A DNA stretch of 7,778 nt from a bacterium (GTDB taxonomy: Bacteria; SZUA-79; Acidulodesulfobacterales; Acidulodesulfobacteraceae), in assembly GCA_021806125.1 (NCBI GenBank), contig JAJZYC010000068.1:1-7778 (forward strand), read 5' to 3'. Every line of letters starts with the position of its first letter. The stretch's first letter is position 1. Shown here piece after piece: positions 1-6,444 of the stretch. A program made the translations under genes and the position numbers. The notes beneath the pieces were generated by a model. That model had not been told where the DNA came from, did no database searches, and saw only the letters and a list, made by a program, of their open reading frames with translations.

Positions 1-219
1 TCTTACGCCTTTGAGCTCAAGCTCCGAAAGTAGTTTCATAATATTTCTTTCGTCTCTCGGCGGCTCTAAAGTTGAACATCTGTTATAGACACCGTCGTTA
101 TAGAAAAATATGCCCGTTATCTCATGGCCTGACTCCATCGCCGCAACTATAAAATTATACGCGGTATCCATAGCCTGATGCATATAAGGCCCTTCTTTAA
201 TAAGAACGCCAAGTTTCAT
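1..219 (-). CDS. dsrE: DsrE-like sulfurtransferase subunit, partial (C-terminus beyond window)
   Basis: Only the first 73 codons are present; the reading frame is still open at position 1. The ATG at 219-217 follows a strong Shine-Dalgarno sequence (GGAGG at 229-233). The visible part matches the N-terminus of the DsrE/TusD family: EGPYMHQ at residues 9-15, FFYNDGVYN at 38-46 and PPRDERN at 53-59. These are the conserved first strands and helix of the DsrE fold. In the family, DsrE/TusD pairs with DsrF and DsrH (a hexamer) and passes persulfide sulfur from TusA to the penultimate cysteine of DsrC/TusE in the cytoplasm. The active cysteine (Cys78 in Allochromatium) would lie just past the window edge, so it cannot be checked here. 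The gene is 131 bases downstream of dsrK and probably starts a dsrEFH block. A TusD assignment differs only in name. Confidence is high for the family and moderate for the exact orthologue. Confidence 0.85.
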   Translation of the reverse strand, partial: MKLGVLIKEGPYMHQAMDTAYNFIVAAMESGHEITGIFFYNDGVYNRCSTLEPPRDERNIMKLLSELELKGVR

Positions 220-286
220 TAATTCGCTCCTCCAAAATTAACTTATTAATTTATTAATTGCTCCATATTTAGATTGTACCGTATTT

Positions 287-327
287 GCAATAAAGGTGTC
301 CGATTTTAAATCGTACACCTTTATTGC
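287..327 (-). promoter_or_regulatory. Long intercistronic hairpin between dsrK and dsrE
   Basis: GCAATAAAGGTGT (287-299) pairs perfectly with ACACCTTTATTGC (315-327), a 13-bp stem. After one mismatch (C300/T314) the stem continues as CGATT (301-305) with AATCG (309-313), closing on a 3-base TTA loop. The whole element is one near-perfect 41-base palindrome in an otherwise AT-rich gap. In the minus-strand transcript it follows the dsrK stop by 23 bases and is followed by AAATACGG, not a U-tract, so it is not a standard terminator in the operon direction. In the opposite direction it is followed by T-rich sequence, but no plus-strand gene needs terminating. It is most likely an mRNA-processing or 3'-stabilising structure, or a leaky attenuator before dsrE. 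The structure is seen directly; the function is inferred. Confidence 0.6.
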
Positions 328-350
328 GAGACTTTTATTCCTTTTTTTAT

Positions 351-1838
351 TTACATTATTATAGCGTTGCTTACAAGCTGATGTATTCCGCCCACCATTT
401 CTTCGTCTAATCCATATAGAGGAAATACCTTTGTAAACTGGGTTTTGCAGATTGCGCATATAAGGGCATAAAAATTAACACCGTGATTGTCAACCGCTTC
501 TTTTACCGTCTGCATTCTCGGCATAGAACCCGCAAGCCTGACGTTCATAACTTCTTCGGTCAATAAACCTCCGCCTGCTCCGCAGCAATAAGTGCTTTCC
601 TTAGTCGTACCTTCTCTTAACTCCACAAACTTATTAGCGGCGGCTTTGATTAGCTCTCTCGGTATCGTAAACTGCCCTCCTACGACATCGCCTATTCTGG
701 AACCTCTTGCTACATTACAGGAGTCATGAAACGTGACTACCTTGTCGTCGTTTGCCGAAGGGTCAAGTTTGATTACTCCGTCCTTAACCAAGCCTAAAGT
801 AAAGTCGCAAATATGGGTCGGCTGTTTATATTTGCTGTCGAGAAAATCGAACGGACCGTTCATAGTATTGGAATACATATACGCCGCTCTCCAGGCATGG
901 CCGCATTCGCCTATAATAACTCTTTTTACTTTAAGCCTTCTTGCCTCGTCCCATATTCTTTTATTTATTTCTTTAGTATTTTGATAGCTTCCTATAAATT
1001 TTCCGAAATTACCGGCTTCCGAAGCATACGAGGAAACGGTATAGCTTATACCTGCCTTATGAAACACTTTTGCATAACCCTTCAATGATTCCATATGCGG
1101 CATGGCAAAAAAATCAGCAGACGGCGGAACCAATAAAACTTCGGCGCCCTCTACGTCCATAGGTATTTTAACGCCCTTTCCCCCTTCTTCCTCAATTTCT
1201 TCTTCCAGGTCGTCGAGTGTGTTTCTTAATGCGGCAGGCGGTATACCGATATTATTTCCAGTTTTAAAAACCTTGTGGATAACTTCCGTCGTGTACTTTT
1301 GTCCGAGACCTATAGAATCCATAATCTGACGCGCGGCCATAGTAATTTCCGCGGTATCTATGCCGTAAGGGCAATATAGGGAACATCTTCTGCATTCGGA
1401 ACACTGCCAGAAATAAGTGTACCATTCTTTCAAAACATCTTCTGTCAGTTCCTGCGCGTTTGAAAGGCTCTTAAAGAAGCCGGACGGAGTAAAATAATAT
1501 CTGTAAACCTTCCTCATTAATTCCTGTCTTTGAACAGGCATATTATTCGGGTCTGCCGTTCCGAGGAAAAATTGGCATTTATCGGTACATGCTCCGCATC
1601 GAACGCATATATCCATATAATCTCTAACAGCTTTATTATGGTCCAGTATTTCTTTAAAAACTCCCAACGCTTTATCTTTCCAACCGTCCTGAAGTTTGAA
1701 CGGAAACCCTAATGCCTCCATATCGTCTTTCTGGGCTTCTATCATATGCTCATATGCCGATGCGCCCGGAACTATTTTGGGAATTGAAATTTTACCGTCC
1801 AGAATTGGAACTTTATATTTATTTTTTGGCTTAGCCAT
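351..1838 (-). CDS. dsrK: DsrK, HdrD-like iron-sulfur subunit of the DsrMK(JOP) membrane complex
   Basis: This 495-residue protein is the cytoplasmic catalytic subunit of the Dsr membrane complex. It exchanges electrons between haem b of DsrM and thiol/disulfide (trisulfide) forms of DsrC. Two ferredoxin-type [4Fe-4S] motifs are visible: C78, C81, C84, C88 (CVRCGACTDKC) and C146, C149, C152, C156 (CSECRRCSLYC). The C-terminal half carries the heterodisulfide-reductase CCG-type cysteines: C312 in GECGH, C343, C374 in HDSC, C418-C419-G420 in YCCGAGGG, and CAIC at 461-464. These are expected to hold the non-canonical [4Fe-4S] site. No transmembrane segment is seen, so membrane attachment is through DsrM. 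An acidic stretch (about 210-220) links the halves. The ATG at 1838 has a GGAGG Shine-Dalgarno sequence about 11 bases upstream. It lies 93 bases after dsrM and is followed by dsrE, with no dsrJ/O/P in between. The match to the DsrK/HdrD family is confident. Confidence 0.95.
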   Translation of the reverse strand: MAKPKNKYKVPILDGKISIPKIVPGASAYEHMIEAQKDDMEALGFPFKLQDGWKDKALGVFKEILDHNKAVRDYMDICVRCGACTDKCQFFLGTADPNNMPVQRQELMRKVYRYYFTPSGFFKSLSNAQELTEDVLKEWYTYFWQCSECRRCSLYCPYGIDTAEITMAARQIMDSIGLGQKYTTEVIHKVFKTGNNIGIPPAALRNTLDDLEEEIEEEGGKGVKIPMDVEGAEVLLVPPSADFFAMPHMESLKGYAKVFHKAGISYTVSSYASEAGNFGKFIGSYQNTKEINKRIWDEARRLKVKRVIIGECGHAWRAAYMYSNTMNGPFDFLDSKYKQPTHICDFTLGLVKDGVIKLDPSANDDKVVTFHDSCNVARGSRIGDVVGGQFTIPRELIKAAANKFVELREGTTKESTYCCGAGGGLLTEEVMNVRLAGSMPRMQTVKEAVDNHGVNFYALICAICKTQFTKVFPLYGLDEEMVGGIHQLVSNAIIM

Positions 1839-1931
1839 ACCGTTTATACCTCCGTTTAATTCTTCATAGAATGAATCAAAATTGCAGGTTTATATTATGT
1901 AATATATAAATTTATTTTATATTTTTTATAT

Positions 1932-2693
1932 TTAAATGGATAAATCTTTAGCACTAGGCCTGTAATATCTTTCTTCAATTGGATTATCCGCCATATTTCT
2001 GGTCGGCGAAAAGAATATGCCGACGAAATGCATTACCTTGCTAAACGGAATATATAATATAAGCAGCATAACCAGCGTGTAATGTATTAAAAATAAAGGG
2101 TTTGACGGAATATTGGTAAACTGAAACGTTAAAAGCCCGTTCATATATGGGTCGAGTTGATTATCCACGACGGTTAGAGCATTGGGCGTCAAAACATAAT
2201 TCAATGACAGTCCGGCTAAACCTATAAGCATTAAAAGAACAAGTATTAAATAATCCTGAAACAGCGATATAAATTTAACCCTTTCTATGACTACTCTTCT
2301 CATCAAAAGAAGAAAAAGGGACAGCACCATAACGATACCGCAGACTATTCCTATGCCGACAAATATATTATACCACCACGGCAAAGGATTGGAATAAATA
2401 AAATGCCTTAAAAAGTGCATGAATATTAACAGGAAAAACGAAATATGGAAAAGGTATCCGAAAACCCAGGTAGCCTTATTAGATTTAAAAAGGCTTTTGA
2501 AGAAAAAAACTTCCCCCAGAACTCTGGCAAATGCTCCGCTCTTTGTTAATGGAGCGGGAGTAAGCATAATTTTAATGGGTTGCGGGGTTACAGCATATTG
2601 ATATATTCTTAAAACCACAGCTATGACGAATATCAGTCCGACCGTGTATGTAAATAATAAATATATAGCGGTTGTTAGATTAAGAGGCGCCAT
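1932..2693 (-). CDS. dsrM: DsrM, NarI-like membrane cytochrome b subunit
   Basis: This 253-residue integral membrane protein is predicted to carry two b-type haems and to exchange electrons between the quinone pool and DsrK. Five hydrophobic segments are visible at roughly residues 9-29, 78-98, 107-131, 146-164 and 199-219, as in the nitrate reductase gamma-subunit (NarI) fold. Candidate haem ligands are H83 and H93 (10 apart, first pair) and H204 and H222 (18 apart, second pair). The spacing is the same as NarI His56/His66 and His187/His205. H97 is an extra histidine in the second segment. The start ATG at 2693 is preceded by an unusually G-rich Shine-Dalgarno sequence (GGGGGGAG, about 2699-2706). 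Upstream, an 11-bp hairpin separates it from dsrC. dsrK follows after 93 AT-rich bases, giving the minimal DsrMK pair. The N-terminus carries no obvious cleavable signal. The family assignment is confident from length, helices, histidines and context. Confidence 0.93.
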   Translation of the reverse strand: MAPLNLTTAIYLLFTYTVGLIFVIAVVLRIYQYAVTPQPIKIMLTPAPLTKSGAFARVLGEVFFFKSLFKSNKATWVFGYLFHISFFLLIFMHFLRHFIYSNPLPWWYNIFVGIGIVCGIVMVLSLFLLLMRRVVIERVKFISLFQDYLILVLLMLIGLAGLSLNYVLTPNALTVVDNQLDPYMNGLLTFQFTNIPSNPLFLIHYTLVMLLILYIPFSKVMHFVGIFFSPTRNMADNPIEERYYRPSAKDLSI

Positions 2694-2730
2694 ATTTACT
2701 CCCCCCTGAATAAATAAATTATATTAATTT

Positions 2731-2758
2731 CGGGAGAAGAATAAAATTTCTTCTCCCG
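2731..2758 (-). promoter_or_regulatory. Perfect 11-bp hairpin between dsrC and dsrM
   Basis: CGGGAGAAGAA (2731-2741) and TTCTTCTCCCG (2748-2758) form a perfect 11-bp stem with a 6-base loop. In the minus-strand transcript it lies 58 bases past the dsrC stop and 37 bases before the dsrM ATG. It is followed by AAATTAATATAATTT, AU-rich but not a U-run. A partial terminator or an RNase-resistant 3' end for the dsrABDLC segment is the simplest reading. The CUCCC of one arm is also complementary to the GGGAG within the dsrM Shine-Dalgarno sequence, so alternative pairing is possible. The structure is seen; the role is inferred. Confidence 0.6.
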
Positions 2759-2816
2759 TTATTTGTGTACCTATCGCTTAACGAGCCGACAAGATTTACT
2801 GCGCGTATTGAATTCT

Positions 2817-3158
2817 TTAAACGCATCCCGTAGGTTTAGGAAGTCCCGCTATTTTAGCCAATTGTTTGGCAGGCCCTTCGGGAAATAATTCATAGATAAA
2901 CTTATTCGCTTCTTTTTTGTCCGGTAAATTCTCAAGCGACATAACTTCTTTTGTAAGCGATTTAATAGCAGGGGCAACCTGGAACTGCTGGAAATAATTT
3001 CTTATCCATTCGATAAGCTTCCAGTGTTTTTCAGTCAATTCGACATTCTCTGTTTTTGCCAGGACTTCGGCTAGACCTTTATCCCAGTCGCCTAAATTTT
3101 GAAGATAGCCTTCGTCGTCCGTTTGAATCTTTTTTCCGTTATAATCTAGTTCAGCCAT
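2817..3158 (-). CDS. dsrC: DsrC/TusE-family sulfur carrier, single-cysteine variant
   Basis: This 113-residue DsrC-family protein is close to the length of Allochromatium DsrC (112). The fold signature is clear: DEGYLQNLGDW at about 15-25, EKHWKLIEWIRNYF at 43-56, APAIKSLTKEV at 62-72, and the conserved flexible arm KIAGLPKPTGCV at 102-113. The family carries sulfur on the penultimate cysteine, here Cys112, between DsrAB, DsrEFH/TusA and DsrMK. Canonical DsrC has a second redox cysteine 11 residues earlier (Cys100 in Allochromatium, Cys93 in Desulfovibrio vulgaris). Here that position is Ala101 (codon GCT, bases 2856-2858), and the protein has no other cysteine. By residue pattern this is the TusE-like single-Cys class, although the gene sits inside a dsr operon between dsrL and dsrM. 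It should accept a persulfide but not form an intramolecular disulfide or trisulfide. The ATG at 3158 has a strong AGGAGG (3167-3172). The family is certain; equivalence to canonical DsrC is not. Confidence 0.93.
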   Translation of the reverse strand: MAELDYNGKKIQTDDEGYLQNLGDWDKGLAEVLAKTENVELTEKHWKLIEWIRNYFQQFQVAPAIKSLTKEVMSLENLPDKKEANKFIYELFPEGPAKQLAKIAGLPKPTGCV

Positions 3159-3208
3159 AAATAAAACCTCCTATAAATTTTAATTAATATTATGTGTGTT
3201 TATCAGAT

Positions 3209-4921
3209 CTAAACCATGTCGATATATCCGCACGGACAGCTTTCCGCGCACTTTTTGCATCCGTTGCATGTTTCCAAATGAAATTCGAAATGTTGTCCCT
3301 TGGGTAGTTTTTTTACGGCGCTTTGAGAGCAGTATTCGAAACAGCTGCCGCAGTCGAAACACATGCCACAGCTCATGCACCTCTTAGATTCCAGTACGAG
3401 TTCGTCAAGACTAAGGTCGTTTAATATCGCGTCAAAATCCTTAACTCTTGCCTGAGGGTCGCGCGACGTTCTTCTCTGTCTTTCGGAGGTTTGAAAATAT
3501 GCGATATACATATTTTTGCCCTCTCTGTTAACCGCATCTCCGTATTTTATAATTCTTCTTTCATCTTTGATAACCTGCTCTCCGGTCAATTTTTTATGTA
3601 TGGCGTAAGCCGCATACCTTCCCATGCCGATAGCGTCCGTAACCAATCCGAATTTTAATATATCTCCGCCTGCGAAAACTTTGTCTTCGCCCGCTACAAG
3701 GTAATTATCGTCAATTTTTAAAAATTCGTTATTCGGATTTTTAGTTAGATTCTCTAGTCCTTTATAATCTGGTTTCTGTCCGAATGAATAAATAAGAGTA
3801 TCTAGTTTTAACGTAAGTTCTTGTCCGCCTTCTATAATTATCGGATGCACCCTGCCAGAAGCGTCTTTTTCCGAAAGCTTCATTTTTTTGAGCTTAACCG
3901 CGGTTGCTTTGCCGTTTTCCGTAATAATTTCATCTAAGGCGAATAAAAATTCAAATCTAATTCCCTCGGCATTTCCTTCTTTAACTTCGGCGGAACCTTT
4001 TTCTTCTATTTCCGAAACATCGTTTAACGTGCCTTTATTATAAATAAACGTTACATTGGCGCCGAGTCTTTTAGCTACCATCCCCGCATCCATAGCGCTG
4101 TCGCTTCCGATAACGACGACTTCTTTACCTGCGTCTTTAAGTTCGCCGGAAGCGGCTTTTTGAAGAAACTCTATGCCGGTATAAACATTCGGCGAATCCG
4201 CTCCTTTCATATTCATTTTTATAGGCTGGTGCGTTCCTATAGCTACAAAAACAGCGTCAAATTCAGATTTAAGCTTGTCCATGGTTATATCGGCGCCGAT
4301 ATTAACTCCGGTTTTAATTTCTACGCCGAGATTTTTAATGCGTCCGACCTCTGCATCTATAATATCTAAAGGAAGTCTGAAACGCGGAATGCCGTATCTT
4401 AAATATCCGCCTGTTTCCGCATATTTTTCAAAAATAGTAACGTTATATCCCCTGATTGCAAGGTGGTATGCGGCAGAAAGCCCTGCCGGTCCGCTTCCTA
4501 TAACGGCTATTTTCTCTTTTCTCGGAACTTCCGTCAGCTTCTTAAATTGAAGATTATTTTTTATTCCGTAATCCCCCACAAACATTTCTATAGCGTTTAT
4601 GGCTACAGGTTTATCTTTTTCGCTCCTGTTGCAGGCATCTTCGCACGGATGAGGACACACTCTTCCCGTCGTAGAAGGCAGAGGATTAGACTCCGTAAGC
4701 ATATAAAACGCCGTTTTGAGAGATTCGTCTATAGGCCTGTCGTAAGATTCGCTCTGCGCTATAAACTGAATATAATCTCTGACTTTAGTTCCGTTAGGAC
4801 ATGTGTCCATACACGGCGGCTTTTTTTCGACGTACTTAGGTCTGAACGGGGATTGAGACATCCCTCCGCCCGTACTTACCGCAATTTTAGCGGGCTTTTT
4901 TACTTTTTTTAATTCAAGCAT
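3209..4921 (-). CDS. dsrL: DsrL-type NAD(P)H:DsrAB oxidoreductase, GltD-like FAD/Fe-S flavoprotein
   Basis: This 570-residue soluble flavoprotein is homologous to the glutamate synthase small subunit. In sulfur oxidisers DsrL carries electrons between DsrAB and NAD(H); a related form occurs in some reducers. Domains in order: an N-terminal Fe-S region (C37, C41, C89, C93, C97); an FAD Rossmann motif AVIGSGPAGLSAA at 139-151 with GGYLRYGIP at 171-179; a second dinucleotide-binding region at about 265-295; the FAD-closing FAGGD at 416-420; and a C-terminal 2[4Fe-4S] ferredoxin domain (C515, C518, C521, C524, C527, C531, then C552, C555, C558, C562, C564). The second nucleotide motif is degenerate (VVVIGSDSAMDAG), and the usual Arg-Arg after the following strand is Asn-Lys (IYNKG at 293-297). 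It is shorter than Allochromatium DsrL (655). The ATG at 4921 follows AAGAAGGGA. It lies between dsrD and dsrC, which supports DsrL over a generic glutamate synthase subunit; no large GltB-like subunit is in the window. Confidence 0.85.
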   Translation of the reverse strand: MLELKKVKKPAKIAVSTGGGMSQSPFRPKYVEKKPPCMDTCPNGTKVRDYIQFIAQSESYDRPIDESLKTAFYMLTESNPLPSTTGRVCPHPCEDACNRSEKDKPVAINAIEMFVGDYGIKNNLQFKKLTEVPRKEKIAVIGSGPAGLSAAYHLAIRGYNVTIFEKYAETGGYLRYGIPRFRLPLDIIDAEVGRIKNLGVEIKTGVNIGADITMDKLKSEFDAVFVAIGTHQPIKMNMKGADSPNVYTGIEFLQKAASGELKDAGKEVVVIGSDSAMDAGMVAKRLGANVTFIYNKGTLNDVSEIEEKGSAEVKEGNAEGIRFEFLFALDEIITENGKATAVKLKKMKLSEKDASGRVHPIIIEGGQELTLKLDTLIYSFGQKPDYKGLENLTKNPNNEFLKIDDNYLVAGEDKVFAGGDILKFGLVTDAIGMGRYAAYAIHKKLTGEQVIKDERRIIKYGDAVNREGKNMYIAYFQTSERQRRTSRDPQARVKDFDAILNDLSLDELVLESKRCMSCGMCFDCGSCFEYCSQSAVKKLPKGQHFEFHLETCNGCKKCAESCPCGYIDMV

Positions 4922-5009
4922 AAGTTTTCCCTTCTTATCTTATATATCGCAAAATATATAATAAATATTATAATATTAATAGATTTTTGAAACAGCGACT
5001 AAATGATTG

Positions 5010-5246
5010 CTATTGGTTTTCCGGCAACGTAAGAAAACTGCCGCCTGCATAACCATAGACAAGCTTTTCGTCATCCATAATTTCCTTTAATGCCCCTTTT
5101 ATATCGTCTTTAGTCAATCCTTCGCTGGCAAACTCTTTTTCCATCTCTTTGACGATATCTATCGGCTTAAATCTTTTTTTGCCGGCATACTCTTTTACAA
5201 GTCCGACAATTTTATCTTCGACTTTTTTCTTTGTTTCATCGGTCAT
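5010..5246 (-). CDS. dsrD: DsrD, small winged-helix activator of dissimilatory sulfite reductase
   Basis: This 78-residue charged protein without cysteine is the same size as Desulfovibrio vulgaris DsrD. The sequence reads as three helices and a beta wing: a helix at about 4-20, a short segment around FKPIDIVKEM (26-35), a recognition-type helix LTKDDIKGALKEIMDD (44-59), and the wing LVYGYAGGSFLTL (62-74). DsrD has been shown to bind DsrAB and increase sulfite reduction allosterically. It is a genomic marker of the reductive pathway and is normally absent from pure sulfur oxidisers. The ATG at 5246 has GAGGAG upstream. Placement 51 bases after dsrB is the usual dsrABD order. The short sequence alone would be a weaker call; context makes it strong. 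Confidence 0.9.
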   Translation of the reverse strand: MTDETKKKVEDKIVGLVKEYAGKKRFKPIDIVKEMEKEFASEGLTKDDIKGALKEIMDDEKLVYGYAGGSFLTLPENQ

Positions 5247-5297
5247 AATATGATACTCCTCAATTTAAATTTTGTTAATAAAATCTTAAAAAAAAAA

Positions 5298-6383
5298 TTA
5301 TAATCGCGTATGAGAAGAATAATTCATGGTGGTTTCGGCAAGTCTGAAGTCGTCGATGTGATATTTTGTAAACGGGAATCCCGTAATTTTAAAGAACCTC
5401 GGCCAACCTATCCTTTCTATCCATTCGCCTACCCTTTCGCCCGGTTCAGCTCCGTCCTTATATGCGTTAAGAATTGTTTTAACCGCATCTACTACTCCAG
5501 GCCATCTCGGCGGGTCGTTCGGAATAAACGGTATAGCTAATTTAGAAAATGTGGGCTTCGTTCTTGCATTTGAAACCTTGCCGCCGACCCATATCGACAA
5601 ACCGTCGTTTTCGGCGTTGGCAATGGGCATTGCGGGGCACACCGTGTAACAGCTTCCGCAGAACACGCAAGTTTCTTCGTTAACTTTTACGCCTGGTTTG
5701 CCGTCAACCGTATCCGGCCTTATAGAGTTAGTCGGGCAAGCGGCGATAGTGCTTGGTATTTCGCAGAGGTTTCTAAGTCTTTCGGCATCTATTCTAGGCG
5801 GTTTTCTGTGGGTTCCCACAATTGCTATATCCGAAGACGAAACAGAACCGCACATATTTAAACAGCAGGCAAAAGCAATCCTTGTTTTTGAAGGAAGTTT
5901 GTCTTCGACGAAATATTCGTACAACTCGTCCATAACGGATTTAACGACGCCGGAAGCATCGCTTGCGGATGTGTGGCAGTGCACCCATCCCTGGGTATGA
6001 ACTATATTTGCTACGATATTGCCTATGCCGCCTACGTTATATCCCATTTTTTCAAGGTCTTTCTTAAGCGGTTCGACGTTTTTTTCGTCTTCTATTAAAA
6101 ATTCGACGTTATTTCTCGTAGTGAATCTTAAATGTCCGCCGCAATATTTATCCGCTATATCGCATATGTCTCTTACAAAACTTCCGCTGACTAATCTAGG
6201 TGAACCCATTCTGACGGTGTATAATTTATCTCCGCTTTCTGCGACATGCACCATAGTGCCTGGATCTATAATATGATGATAAGTCCATTTTCCGTAATTC
6301 TTCTTTATCATAGGCGACAAATATTCGTTATAATCATGGGGTCCAATGTCGGTAAGCCTTTTCTTTTTAACTTCTTCTGCCAT
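5298..6383 (-). CDS. dsrB: Dissimilatory sulfite reductase subunit beta
   Basis: DsrB pairs with DsrA in the cytoplasmic alpha2beta2 siroheme enzyme that reduces sulfite (or runs in reverse). The 361-residue product carries the catalytic siroheme-[4Fe-4S] cysteines C136 (WVHCHTSASD) and C173, C174, C178 (FACCLNMC). Their spacing (37, 1 and 4) equals D. vulgaris Cys151/188/189/193. An inserted ferredoxin domain follows: C216 (ACPTNS) with C239, C242, C245 and C249 (CVFCGSCYTVC). The C-terminal RIGWPRFFKITGFPFT (324-339) is typical of DsrB. The start is the ATG at 6383, with GGAGG at 6389-6393 five bases upstream. A frame extended to a TTG at 6395 would place this ribosome binding site inside the gene, so it is rejected. 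The gene begins 61 bases after the dsrA stop, consistent with co-transcription. No active-site residue is missing. Confidence 0.97.
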   Translation of the reverse strand: MAEEVKKKRLTDIGPHDYNEYLSPMIKKNYGKWTYHHIIDPGTMVHVAESGDKLYTVRMGSPRLVSGSFVRDICDIADKYCGGHLRFTTRNNVEFLIEDEKNVEPLKKDLEKMGYNVGGIGNIVANIVHTQGWVHCHTSASDASGVVKSVMDELYEYFVEDKLPSKTRIAFACCLNMCGSVSSSDIAIVGTHRKPPRIDAERLRNLCEIPSTIAACPTNSIRPDTVDGKPGVKVNEETCVFCGSCYTVCPAMPIANAENDGLSIWVGGKVSNARTKPTFSKLAIPFIPNDPPRWPGVVDAVKTILNAYKDGAEPGERVGEWIERIGWPRFFKITGFPFTKYHIDDFRLAETTMNYSSHTRL

Positions 6384-6388
6384 ATTAA

Positions 6389-6393
6389 CCTCC
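6389..6393 (-). promoter_or_regulatory. dsrB Shine-Dalgarno sequence that fixes the start
   Basis: GGAGG on the minus strand is five bases before the ATG at 6383-6381. A longer in-frame TTG start at 6395 overlaps this site and would add only four residues (Met-Glu-Val-Asn). The ribosome binding site therefore decides in favour of the ATG. Confidence 0.85.
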
Positions 6394-6444
6394 AAATTTA
6401 TTTATATACTGCATCTTTTAATTTAATTTATTTTACCGCAACGA

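Noticed and set aside
287..350. Plus-strand intrinsic terminator formed by the 287-327 hairpin and the following T-rich stretch
   Set aside because: No plus-strand gene lies upstream in the window to be terminated, and the T-run is separated from the stem by several bases.
238..459. 73-codon minus-strand frame overlapping the end of dsrK
   Set aside because: Its first half is an out-of-frame reading of dsrK and its second half reads through the hairpin and AT-rich gap. No family resemblance supports it as a gene.
4463..4912. 149-codon open frame on the plus strand opposite dsrL
   Set aside because: It is wholly antisense to a clear dsrL gene, rich in Arg/Phe runs typical of reverse-frame translation, has no recognised domain and no good ribosome binding site. 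It is a shadow of the real gene.
3209..4921. Glutamate synthase small subunit (gltD) as the primary name
   Set aside because: The fold is shared, but the C-terminal 2[4Fe-4S] extension and the position between dsrD and dsrC point to DsrL. No GltB-like subunit is present.
4964..4977. AATATTATAATATT palindrome between dsrD and dsrL
   Set aside because: It is pure A/T in an AT-rich gap, where such palindromes are expected by chance; there is no other sign of an operator.
6384..6395. Four-codon N-terminal extension of DsrB to a TTG start
   Set aside because: The extension is the ribosome binding site itself (GGAGG) read as codons. The ATG at 6383 has ideal spacing.
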